From Lachnospiraceae bacterium (lineage in GTDB: Bacteria > Bacillota > Clostridia > Lachnospirales > Lachnospiraceae), in NCBI GenBank assembly GCA_003520105.1, contig DOVL01000029.1:1480-15413 (forward strand): a stretch of DNA of 13,934 nucleotides. The letters are read 5' to 3'. Of the stretch, positions 6,179 through 13,410 are shown piece after piece. Each line of letters starts with the position of its first letter. Position 1 is the stretch's first letter. The position numbers and the translations under genes were made by a program. A model generated the notes under the pieces. The model saw only the letters and a list, made by a program, of their open reading frames with translations. It was not told where the DNA came from and did not search any database.

Positions 6179-7552
6179 ATGGGAAATAAAGCATTAAAGA
6201 AAAATAATATGGACATGACAAACGGACCAATTCTTCGGAAGATGGTCCTGTTTGCTTTTCCGCTGCTTTGCTCAAGTGTACTGCAGCTTCTCTTTAATGC
6301 GGCCGATACGGTGGTCGTTGGACAGTTTGCAGGAAAGAATTCCCTGGCAGCAGTCGGTTCGAACGGAGCACTGATCAATCTTATGACAAACCTCTTCATC
6401 GGACTGAGCGTCGGATCGAATGTACTTATCGCGAAGGCGGTCGGGGCGAGGGATACCGAGCACACCAAAAGAATAGTTCATACATCCATAGTTATCTCAC
6501 TTATCGGCGGCGTCATCCTTATGGCGTTCGGAATGCTTTACGCCAAGGATATTCTGATACTGATGGATGCACCGGAAGAAATAGTGGATCTTGCGGCAAC
6601 ATATCTGAAAATATATTTTATCGGAATTCCGGCCATGATGATATTTAACTTCGGAAGTGCAATCCTCAGGGCAATAGGTGATACGAAGAGACCACTGTAC
6701 TTCCTGTCAGCGGCCGGTGTTATAAACGTACTGTTCAATCTGATTTTCGTCATAAAGTTCAGAATGGATGTAGCAGGCGTAGCGTGGGCAACGGTTATCT
6801 CGCAGGTTATCTCTGCGGTTCTTATAATGATATGCCTCATGAGAGAGAAGAGTGATATCAGAGTTGTACTGAGAGAGCTTAGGATTGATCCTGATTCGCT
6901 TGTTAGGATACTGAAGATAGGCATACCTGCCGGGCTCCAGGGAACTCTGTTCTCACTGTCAAATGTCGTTATACAGTCGTCAATCAACAGCTTTGGCTCG
7001 ACGGTTGTAGCGGGCAACTCTGCGGCCCAGAATCTGGAGGGCTTTGTGTATGTATCGATGAATTCACTTCATCAGGCTACGCTTTCCTTCACAAGTCAGA
7101 ATATGGGAGCAGGAAAATACGACCGAATCGGCAAGATATTGAAGTCCGGACTTATACTTGTATTTTTGGTCGGACTTATCTTGGGAGGAATGATGGTACT
7201 GTTCGGACATCAGCTTCTCAGGATATATTCGCCTAAGAGTCTCGTGATCGAGAAGGGCTTTGAGAGACTTCTCGTGGTCTGCGGTACGTATTATCTGTGC
7301 GGTATCATGGATGTCATGGTTGGTTCCATCAGAGGTATCGGTTATTCGGTTATGCCGATGATAGTTTCGCTGATTGGCGCCTGCGGTCTCAGAATACTGT
7401 GGCTGAAGACCTTCTTCCTTATGGACATGTTCCACAGACCGTTCTATATCTATGTTACCTATCCGGTATCGTGGATCGTAACGATCATGGCGCATGTAGT
7501 GTGTTACTACATAGTCAGAAAAAGAGTAGGAATAAAGAATTATCTTGAATAG
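6179..7552 (+). CDS. MATE family efflux transporter
   Basis: This 457-residue inner-membrane protein, of usual length for the family, is expected to have about 12 helices in two six-helix halves. It is expected to export cationic drugs or metabolites in exchange for Na+ or H+. The N-terminus (NGPILRKMVLFAFPLL, about 15-30) and the following LQLLFNAADTVVVGQFAG (about 36-53) are typical of the DinF/NorM-like MATE proteins common in Firmicutes. The second half repeats the pattern (IGIPAGLQGTLFSLSNVVIQ, about 248-267). A GGAG site (6171-6174) lies only 4 bases before the ATG. No convincing promoter was found in the 138-base gap, which is mostly the 22-bp repeat, so it may be read through from the hydrogenase gene. 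It ends at its own terminator. The substrate is unknown. Confidence 0.92.
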   Translation: MGNKALKKNNMDMTNGPILRKMVLFAFPLLCSSVLQLLFNAADTVVVGQFAGKNSLAAVGSNGALINLMTNLFIGLSVGSNVLIAKAVGARDTEHTKRIVHTSIVISLIGGVILMAFGMLYAKDILILMDAPEEIVDLAATYLKIYFIGIPAMMIFNFGSAILRAIGDTKRPLYFLSAAGVINVLFNLIFVIKFRMDVAGVAWATVISQVISAVLIMICLMREKSDIRVVLRELRIDPDSLVRILKIGIPAGLQGTLFSLSNVVIQSSINSFGSTVVAGNSAAQNLEGFVYVSMNSLHQATLSFTSQNMGAGKYDRIGKILKSGLILVFLVGLILGGMMVLFGHQLLRIYSPKSLVIEKGFERLLVVCGTYYLCGIMDVMVGSIRGIGYSVMPMIVSLIGACGLRILWLKTFFLMDMFHRPFYIYVTYPVSWIVTIMAHVVCYYIVRKRVGIKNYLE

Positions 7553-7557
7553 TATAA

Positions 7558-7599
7558 AACCTCCCGGGATACATGTGACTGTGATCAGGGAGGTCTTTT
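7558..7599 (+). terminator. Intrinsic terminator after the MATE gene
   Basis: ACCTCCC (7559-7565) pairs with GGGAGGT (7588-7594), followed by CTTTT. The loop is long (22 bases), so strength is moderate. It isolates the MATE transcript from the following operon. Confidence 0.75.
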
Positions 7600-7626
7600 G
7601 TTATATACGTCTGATTTTTTTATAAT
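7598..7626 (+). promoter_or_regulatory. Candidate distal promoter of the ABC/two-component operon
   Basis: TTGTTA (7598-7603) and a perfect TATAAT (7621-7626) are 17 bases apart, right after the MATE terminator. The transcript would begin near 7633 and pass through the TTAAG repeat ladder before the first gene. Confidence 0.45.
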
Positions 7627-7655
7627 CATGTGATATAAATTACAATACGATAAAC

Positions 7656-7713
7656 TTAAATATGTAGTTTAAGAATTAGTTAAGGATTACACAAGAGACA
7701 GATTAAGACTTTC
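7656..7713 (+). promoter_or_regulatory. TTAAG direct-repeat ladder, candidate response-regulator operator
   Basis: TTAAGAATTA (7669-7678) and TTAAGGATTA (7680-7689) are direct repeats 11 bases apart. TTAAGACTTT begins at 7703 and TTAAAT at 7656. Eleven-base direct repeats, about one helical turn, are the usual target layout of OmpR/PhoP-type regulators, and such a regulator is encoded in this operon. The last copy coincides with the -35 of the proximal promoter candidate. Confidence 0.5.
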
Positions 7714-7731
7714 TCTCTCGGTTGTTATATA
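7703..7731 (+). promoter_or_regulatory. Candidate proximal promoter of the ABC/two-component operon
   Basis: TTAAGA (7703-7708, 4/6 to the -35 consensus) and TATATA (7726-7731) are 17 bases apart. The poor -35 is itself part of the repeat ladder, which would suit an activator-dependent promoter. Confidence 0.45.
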
Positions 7732-7793
7732 TTAGGCTCAGAAAGAAAAAACAACTCATGAATTAATATAGTTTAGAATAAAGGAGAATTAAC

Positions 7794-8639
7794 ATGGATA
7801 AGAGAGAAGTAATACTCACAGCAAAGGATCTGTCGAAGACATTTTCGAACGAATCGGTTCAGCAGCACGTTTTGAAGAATCTAAATCTGAATATCTATAA
7901 GGGAGACTTTACGGTTGTTATGGGCAACTCGGGTTCCGGCAAGAGTACACTTCTCTATGCACTCTCAGGAATGGACAGACCGAGCCTTGGAAATATAACC
8001 TATTTTGTAGATGATATTTCATCGTTAAAAACTAAGACGGCTGATAAGTCGGGCGGAATTGAGATATCAAAGTTCTCGAATGACAAGCTGGCTCTCTTCA
8101 GAAGAGACCATGCGGGCTTCGTATTTCAGCAGAACTACCTAAACGACAGCATGAGCGCACTCGACAATGTAATGCTCAGCGGACTTCTTAAGACCAAGAA
8201 CAGAAAAGAACTTGCCGGAAGAGCAAAAGAGCTTCTCGAGAAGGTTGAGATAGGTAAGAATGACTGGAAGAAGTTCCCAAATCAGCTTTCCGGCGGACAG
8301 CAGCAGAGAGTTGCAGTTGTCAGAGGAGTGATAAACAGACCGGAGATACTTTTCGCGGACGAGCCGACGGGAGCGCTTAATTCGCAGAACACAGAAAATG
8401 TTCTGGATATCATGACCGAACTTAATAACGAAGGCCAGAGCATCGTGATGGTTACACACACGATCAAGGCGGCAGAGAGAGGAAACAGGATCATCTATCT
8501 TGCTGACGGTATCATATCAGCAGAGATCGACCTCGGACCATACGCCGGAGATTATAAAGATGAAACAAATCCTGAAATAGAAAGAGCTAAGTTAAGACAT
8601 AGAAAGCTGAAGGACTTCCTTCAGGAGATGGGGTGGTAA
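7794..8639 (+). CDS. ABC transporter ATPase of an FtsX-type (MacB/Bce-like) exporter
   Basis: This 281-residue cytoplasmic ATPase pairs with the large permease encoded one base downstream. Motifs: Walker A GNSGSGKS (44-51), Q-loop Gln112, signature LSGGQ (165-169) followed by QQR, Walker B ILFADE with Glu190, and switch His222. These match the MacB/LolD/BceA family, whose members use ATP to drive mechanical movements of an FtsX-type permease rather than classic import. It is longer than typical members (about 225-250 residues): there is a Lys/Asp/Ser-rich insertion before the Q-loop (about 76-96) and a charged C-terminal tail (about 245-281). An AAGGAG site (7781-7786) lies 7 bases before the ATG. 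It is the first gene of a four-gene unit with a response regulator and kinase, which suggests a role in sensing or resisting peptide antibiotics. That role is inferred. Confidence 0.92.
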   Translation: MDKREVILTAKDLSKTFSNESVQQHVLKNLNLNIYKGDFTVVMGNSGSGKSTLLYALSGMDRPSLGNITYFVDDISSLKTKTADKSGGIEISKFSNDKLALFRRDHAGFVFQQNYLNDSMSALDNVMLSGLLKTKNRKELAGRAKELLEKVEIGKNDWKKFPNQLSGGQQQRVAVVRGVINRPEILFADEPTGALNSQNTENVLDIMTELNNEGQSIVMVTHTIKAAERGNRIIYLADGIISAEIDLGPYAGDYKDETNPEIERAKLRHRKLKDFLQEMGW

Positions 8640-8640
8640 T

Positions 8641-11025
8641 ATGTATAAGCTTTTCTTTATTGCAAAAAACAATATCAGAAAGCAGAGAGGTGAGATGATC
8701 ACCTTTGGAGTACTTACTTTCTTCGCAACGCTTTTTATCTTTATAAGCCTTTCGATGATCTCAGGCTCCGGAAATATCCCTGATGATGTATATAACAGGA
8801 TCAACGGAGAGGACGTAGAACTGTATTTTAATGCTTCCGATGCAGGAAAAGAAGCTGTAAGCAGGATCTTTACCGAGAATGAAAATATCGGCGATTTCGA
8901 ATATGAGAGAAACCTCAGAGTTTATGCTGATTACAAGGGTCAGAAGGACAAAGAGTGGGAGAACATGGAGTTCTCTGTGGGAAGCTACGAAGATGAGAGA
9001 ACGATCCAGAAGATCTCAATCGACACATCGGCTTTCTTGGGAAATGACATTGTGCTGCCTTATTATTTGAAGGGCTCTTTCAAGGTTGGCGACACAATCT
9101 ATCTCAAGATTGATAAAGATGTTTTTGAATACAGTGTTGCAGGTTTTATGGAAGACAGTATGTATTCGAATCCGCTCAATATGTCAATATACCGTATTTA
9201 TTTATCAAACGAAGCGTATGCTGAGCTGGAGAAAGCTGATCCGGATTATGTAAGTGAATATCTCAAGTTTAAGGGTAAGCTTTCGGATAAAGCGGTAGCA
9301 GAGGGCGTTGAAAGCGACGCTGTTGAAAGTGAACTGAGTGAAGCCTTCAGAAGCTGGGTTTCGGCGTATGAGACTGAGAATCCTGAATTCGAAACACCTG
9401 AGTTTATAATACTTAACTGGACCATAATGAAGGACGGCGACATACTCATGCCTTTCATAGCTCTTGCGATCGTATTTATCTTCGCAGTGATAATCATAGT
9501 GGTTTCACTTATCATTATTTCGTTTAATATCAAAAACTTCATTCAGAGAAACATGACAAGTACAGGAATCATGGAGGCGTCAGGTTATACTGTTAAGGAA
9601 ATCAGAAGAGCGCTTCTTCTTCAGATAATCATCGTAACTCTTATCGGCGCAAACCTAGGTATTGCTGCAGGATGTTTACTTATGCAGCCGGTCGGAAATC
9701 TTCTCGGCTCACTTGCCGGACTTTCATGGCATCAATCACCGGAGGTTCTCATGATGCTTATAACTGTAGGCGGAGTCCTTCTGGTATTTATCCTTGCCAC
9801 GCTTCTGATCGGAAGAAAATATAAGAAGATTTCAACACTTGATGCGCTTCGTGGCGGAATGACAGCACATAACTATAAGAAGAACCGCTTTGGTTTTGAG
9901 AAGACCAATCTTCCGACTTCGATGGTTCTTTCGCTTAAGGAAACCTTCGGAAGGCTCGGAAACAGTATTGCGATCATGGTTATCGCAGCGGTACTAGCGG
10001 CAGTTGCTATGCTGGGCTTCGGTCTGGCAGATGAATTTGGCGGCGATACAAGGAAGATGATCGATTTCACAGGTATGGAGCTTGGTGAGGTTATAACTTC
10101 AGGTACACCTGATGATGTAGACAAGCTGAAGACTGTTGATGGAGTTGAACATGTAGTTGCATCATATCGTGTTGAGTTCTCGTTGATAAATGGTTCCAAG
10201 AAGGAAACGGTCAACACCATCGCATATCAGGACACCGCTGAACTTCAGCATTCAAATGTGATCGAAGGCAGACTGCCTATCCATGAAAATGAGATAGCAC
10301 TGACTCCGAATGTTATGAAGCTTCTCAATGCTTCAATCGGCGACTCAATAGATGTAAATCAGGGAAACAAGACAGAAAAATATATCATCACCGGAAAATA
10401 TCAGCTTATGCAGAATGCCGGAAAAACAGCTACGATGACTGCTGAGGGTATGAAGAGGATCAACAGAGTCGGAAGCATGAAGATGGACATAATGGTATAT
10501 ATTTCCGAAGGGCTCAGCTTTGAGACCATGCAGGAACGTATAAACAGTGCTTACCCTGAGATGAATCTCCTGGACGGAATCAAGATAGGTGAGACGTCAA
10601 TGGGCGTGATCAGTTCGTCAATGACAGCTATCTGTATACTCATCTGCACAGTTACTATACTTATAGTTATATTTATCGAAACTCTTCTCATAAAATCCAA
10701 GATAGTAAGAGAGTGGAGAAACTTCGGAGTAAACAAGGCGCTTGGCTTCACGACCAAAAATCTTATGGTTCAGACAGCTATGTCGAATATACCTGCCCTT
10801 GTGATCGGAAGTCTGATCGGAATAATGGTTTCAGGTTTCTTCGGAAGCGTTGTTACCAAAGCTCTTCTCAGTATGTTCGGTTTCGAGAAGGTAAGCCTTA
10901 ATATACCTGTTATGTATGCATTCATAGTATTTGCGGGAATGCTCATAGTTGCAACAGCTTCATCACTGCTCATTTCGGCACGTATCAGAAAGCTGAATCC
11001 GGTTGAAATGATCACCGAAGAATAG
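8641..11025 (+). CDS. FtsX-type ABC permease with two extracellular domains
   Basis: This 794-residue membrane protein is the partner of the preceding ATPase; one base separates the genes. Predicted helices lie at about 18-40, 269-295, 325-348, 369-391, 440-462, 660-684, 714-738 and 757-780. There are two large outside domains, at about 41-268 and 463-658. The FtsX domains are at about 272-400 and 662-787; both end in the usual coupling segment before an Arg/Lys-rich patch (KISTLDALRGG at 396-406 and RKLNPVEMITEE at 783-794). The duplicated layout (helix, outside domain, three helices, twice) differs from BceB, which has ten helices and a single large outside domain. It is closer to the two-domain FtsX/MacB-PCD permeases common in Firmicutes. 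It may bind and release an envelope-active peptide or a lipid; the substrate is unknown. Its 3' end also carries the regulator promoter. Confidence 0.9.
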   Translation: MYKLFFIAKNNIRKQRGEMITFGVLTFFATLFIFISLSMISGSGNIPDDVYNRINGEDVELYFNASDAGKEAVSRIFTENENIGDFEYERNLRVYADYKGQKDKEWENMEFSVGSYEDERTIQKISIDTSAFLGNDIVLPYYLKGSFKVGDTIYLKIDKDVFEYSVAGFMEDSMYSNPLNMSIYRIYLSNEAYAELEKADPDYVSEYLKFKGKLSDKAVAEGVESDAVESELSEAFRSWVSAYETENPEFETPEFIILNWTIMKDGDILMPFIALAIVFIFAVIIIVVSLIIISFNIKNFIQRNMTSTGIMEASGYTVKEIRRALLLQIIIVTLIGANLGIAAGCLLMQPVGNLLGSLAGLSWHQSPEVLMMLITVGGVLLVFILATLLIGRKYKKISTLDALRGGMTAHNYKKNRFGFEKTNLPTSMVLSLKETFGRLGNSIAIMVIAAVLAAVAMLGFGLADEFGGDTRKMIDFTGMELGEVITSGTPDDVDKLKTVDGVEHVVASYRVEFSLINGSKKETVNTIAYQDTAELQHSNVIEGRLPIHENEIALTPNVMKLLNASIGDSIDVNQGNKTEKYIITGKYQLMQNAGKTATMTAEGMKRINRVGSMKMDIMVYISEGLSFETMQERINSAYPEMNLLDGIKIGETSMGVISSSMTAICILICTVTILIVIFIETLLIKSKIVREWRNFGVNKALGFTTKNLMVQTAMSNIPALVIGSLIGIMVSGFFGSVVTKALLSMFGFEKVSLNIPVMYAFIVFAGMLIVATASSLLISARIRKLNPVEMITEE

Positions 11026-11031
11026 TATTAT
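11003..11031 (+). promoter_or_regulatory. Internal promoter for the regulator-kinase pair
   Basis: TTGAAA (11003-11008) and TATTAT (11026-11031) are 17 bases apart, each 5/6 to consensus. The -35 lies in the last permease codons and the -10 just after its stop. Transcription would start near 11038, about 27 bases before the response regulator start, allowing basal expression of the two-component pair without the transporter. Confidence 0.55.
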
Positions 11032-11064
11032 ACAGTTAGAATATGTATATCTTTCGGAGGGGTT

Positions 11065-11844
11065 ATGCATTACAATTGTTTAATAGTTGATGATGAGATA
11101 GAGCTGTCCAAGATGACGGCGGAATATTTTCAAATGTTTGATATCAGCACTGCTTATGTGAGCAGTGCTGAAGCCTGTTATACATTTCTTAAAGAAAATA
11201 CGGTGGATCTTATGCTGCTGGATATCAATCTCGGCGATGGTTCGGGCTTCGAGGTGTGTAAGAAGGTGCGCGAAGAGCTTCAGCTTCCAATCCTCTTCAT
11301 CAGTGCCAGACAGGGCGATGATGATGTTCTTATCGCACTCAGTATCGGCGGAGATGATTACATCAGAAAGCCATACAGCATGTCTATTCTGCTTGCCAAG
11401 GTTAAGGTTAACCTGAAGAGAGTGGAGCAGATGAGGAAGATAACTGAAGAGAGTGCAGCGGCCGGGGCTTCAGGTGCTTTCGGTGGTGCTTCAGGTGCGT
11501 CGGGCGTGGCAGGGGCTTCTGGTATGGCCGGTGCCTTAGGTGGTGCTTCGGCTTCCGACGGGCAGCGCCTTGTTATGGAACCTGCAACCATGTCGGTTAT
11601 AGTTGATGGTAACAGGATAAGTCTTAAAGCCAAGGAGTTTGCACTGCTTGACTGCCTCTACAAGTATAAAAATACAATAGTCACCAAGGACAAGCTTTTC
11701 GATGAGGTCTGGGGTGACAGCTTCTACAGTGACGGAACTCTGAATGTACATATCAGAAAGCTTCGTGAGAAGCTCGAAGAGGATCCTAACGATCCAAAGC
11801 TTATCAAAACAGTCTGGGGCACGGGATATATTCTTGAGGTGTGA
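11065..11844 (+). CDS. OmpR-family response regulator with Gly/Ala/Ser-rich linker
   Basis: This 259-residue DNA-binding regulator is expected to be phosphorylated by the kinase encoded next. The receiver domain (about 1-120) has acidic residues D9/D10, phospho-acceptor Asp53, Ser80 and Lys102. The winged-helix DNA-binding domain (about 168-259) ends in the classic pattern TLNVHIRKLREKLEEDP...TVWGTGYILEV. Between them lies an abnormal linker (about 130-166) made almost only of Gly, Ala and Ser. It contains repeats such as GASGA and includes an exact 11-base DNA repeat, GCTTCAGGTGC, at 11467 and 11488. Typical relatives are about 225 residues, so the linker accounts for the extra length. A GGAGG site (11056-11060) lies 4 bases before the ATG. 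The gene sits 39 bases after the permease, and its stop is one base before the kinase start. Likely targets include the TTAAG repeats upstream of the operon. Confidence 0.94.
   Translation: MHYNCLIVDDEIELSKMTAEYFQMFDISTAYVSSAEACYTFLKENTVDLMLLDINLGDGSGFEVCKKVREELQLPILFISARQGDDDVLIALSIGGDDYIRKPYSMSILLAKVKVNLKRVEQMRKITEESAAAGASGAFGGASGASGVAGASGMAGALGGASASDGQRLVMEPATMSVIVDGNRISLKAKEFALLDCLYKYKNTIVTKDKLFDEVWGDSFYSDGTLNVHIRKLREKLEEDPNDPKLIKTVWGTGYILEV
11452..11562 (+). repeat. GC-rich low-complexity repeat encoding the regulator linker
   Basis: This stretch codes for about 37 residues of Gly/Ala/Ser-rich sequence. GCTTCAGGTGC occurs exactly at 11467-11477 and 11488-11498 (7-codon offset). Related GCTTCTGG and GCTTCGG forms occur at 11515 and 11545. 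The base composition is visibly richer in G+C than the flanking gene, which suggests in-frame repeat expansion. Confidence 0.75.
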
Positions 11845-11845
11845 T

Positions 11846-13207
11846 ATGAAACTATTCAGAACAACTACGATCATATTTGTACTTGTGATGATCGTAGGAA
11901 TCATCTTCTTCGTCAGAAGGATCAATAAAACGGAATATGGCAAGAAGGACGTAGTCTACTATAATGATCAGCTGCATAACGTGCAGGCTGATCTTCTTTT
12001 GGGTGTGTCTGAAGAAGAAATAGAGAAGAAATATAACTGCAGCATAATTATGTCAACCAATCCTGACGAGCCCGAATTGATCAAGCTTATAAGTAAGAGA
12101 GCGCTTGTCATGGATATCACGCGTGACGGAGAGATTGTCGGAAAGGTTGCGTGGACTGATATTGAGGACGATCTGGAGAACCAGAAGAGCAGCCTTATCA
12201 GAAGCGTCATAATAATATGGGTGATCATCATGGTAGGAGTGCTTGGCATCATGCTGATGATCTATCTCTTCATGATCAGGCCTGTTAATGAGATGAAGGG
12301 ATATTCCGAAGAAATAGCAAGGGGCAATCTTGATGCACCGATTTCTATCCACAGGAATAATATCTTCGGCAGCTTCACCGAAAGCTTTGATATCATGAGA
12401 GAGGAGCTGAAGGCTTCAAAGGAGAGAGAGATGCAGGCCGAGAAGGCCAAGAAAGAGATGGTCGCAGAGCTGTCTCATGACATCAAGACTCCTGTTGCAA
12501 CCATTCAGACAACCTGCGAGGTTATGAAACTGAAGGCTGAGAGGAAGCTTGAGAAAACGCTGAACGCAAATAATAATCCGCAGGATGATCCGACGAGAAC
12601 AATCGCAGAAACTGATGAGACAGTTGCTGAAGCAAAGGATATCATCGAGAAGGTTGATATGATCTCTGCCAAGGCAGATGTGATCAATCAGCTTATGCAG
12701 AATATCTTCCATGCGACTCTCGATGAACTTGATCATATCCATGTTGAGAAGAGAGAAGAGAGTTCTCTTATAATAAAAGAGTATTTTGACAGAATGAATA
12801 TGAATGTGTCCTTAACACTGGAGAATGATATTCCTGAGTGCCTTATTTATATGGACAAGCTTCGTATGGAACAGGTATTTGATAATATAATCGGTAATTC
12901 TATGAAATACGCCGGAACGGATATAAATGTAATCTTCGGTGAGGCTACGGGCGCGAAGAGAAGTGACGGAGGAAACGACAGGTTCCTGAAGATCACTGTG
13001 AGAGATCATGGCCCTGGCGTTCCGGAGGAGGAGCTTCCGCTGATAGTAGAGAAGTATTATCGTGGAGGAGATGTCCGCGACAAGACCGGCTACGGTATCG
13101 GTCTGTATCTTGTCAAAACCTATATGGAGAAGCAGGGCGGCGGCATGGAATACTACAATGATAACGGCTTTGTCGTTGAACTGTATTTCAAGAAAGTCGG
13201 TTGCTGA
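11846..13207 (+). CDS. Sensor histidine kinase
   Basis: This 453-residue membrane kinase is probably the partner of the preceding regulator. The start was placed at ATG 11846, one base after the regulator stop and behind GAGGTG (11836-11841), because the open frame further upstream lies inside the regulator gene. The first helix is at about 8-23. An extracellular sensor region of about 90 residues (25-117) follows, then a second helix (about 118-144) and HAMP (about 145-195). The dimerisation domain has ELSHDIKTPVATI with phospho-acceptor His211. The ATPase domain has an N-box (DNIIGNSMKYA, 346-356), G1 DHGPGVP (387-393) and G2 GYGIGL (415-420). The segment between the H-box helix and the conserved ATLDEL (290-295) is longer than usual, with an Asn/Asp/Pro/Thr-rich insertion at about 238-262. 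The large outside region argues against a Bce-type intramembrane sensor. No clear terminator follows. Confidence 0.93.
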   Translation: MKLFRTTTIIFVLVMIVGIIFFVRRINKTEYGKKDVVYYNDQLHNVQADLLLGVSEEEIEKKYNCSIIMSTNPDEPELIKLISKRALVMDITRDGEIVGKVAWTDIEDDLENQKSSLIRSVIIIWVIIMVGVLGIMLMIYLFMIRPVNEMKGYSEEIARGNLDAPISIHRNNIFGSFTESFDIMREELKASKEREMQAEKAKKEMVAELSHDIKTPVATIQTTCEVMKLKAERKLEKTLNANNNPQDDPTRTIAETDETVAEAKDIIEKVDMISAKADVINQLMQNIFHATLDELDHIHVEKREESSLIIKEYFDRMNMNVSLTLENDIPECLIYMDKLRMEQVFDNIIGNSMKYAGTDINVIFGEATGAKRSDGGNDRFLKITVRDHGPGVPEEELPLIVEKYYRGGDVRDKTGYGIGLYLVKTYMEKQGGGMEYYNDNGFVVELYFKKVGC

Positions 13208-13295
13208 TCAAAAACAATATCGTTCAGATTAGCATCTATATTATTATATCTATAAACACGTCTAAAAAATTCTTTAAAATTTCACAAATTAATGA

Positions 13296-13324
13296 TTGAC
13301 AGCCTTGACATAAAGTGATAGAAT
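13296..13324 (+). promoter_or_regulatory. Strong candidate promoter of rpoB
   Basis: A perfect TTGACA (13296-13301), a 17-base spacer and TAGAAT (13319-13324) preceded by an extended -10 TGA. The predicted start is near 13331. A second TTGACA at 13305-13310 has no properly spaced -10. This is among the best promoters in the window and fits an essential, highly expressed gene. Confidence 0.8.
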
Positions 13325-13337
13325 AACCATCTGTCAT

Positions 13338-13373
13338 TATGGGTTAATATGGGTTCATATGCCTGTTGAACCT
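13338..13373 (+). promoter_or_regulatory. rpoB leader with direct repeat and hairpin
   Basis: TATGGGTTAA (13338-13347) and TATGGGTTCA (13348-13357) are adjacent 10-base direct repeats. GGTTCA (13352-13357) pairs with TGAACC (13367-13372), forming a 6-bp hairpin in the roughly 80-base rpoB leader, without a T run. The function is unknown; the first GGTT could compete weakly for the same AACC. Confidence 0.35.
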
Positions 13374-13410
13374 TTAAGACATAAATAAAATTCAAGGGGT
13401 GAATGCGTCG

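Noticed and set aside
11744..11845. Longer kinase start at 11744.
   Set aside because: It would lie in the DNA-binding domain of the regulator gene, has no ribosome site, and adds residues before a typical membrane start. ATG 11846 has a GAGGTG site and one-base spacing to the regulator stop.
7794..13207. Classical BceAB-BceRS bacitracin module.
   Set aside because: Gene order and families are similar, but the permease has two large outside domains and about eight helices, and the kinase has a sensor region of about 90 residues instead of an intramembrane sensor. Substrate and symbols cannot be assigned.
13208..13290. Terminator after the kinase gene.
   Set aside because: The stretch is AT-rich, with no GC-rich hairpin followed by T; read-through toward rpoB cannot be excluded.
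13305..13310. Second TTGACA before rpoB.
   Set aside because: It is only 8 bases from the TAGAAT and no other -10 lies at 16-18 bases. The TTGACA at 13296 has ideal spacing.
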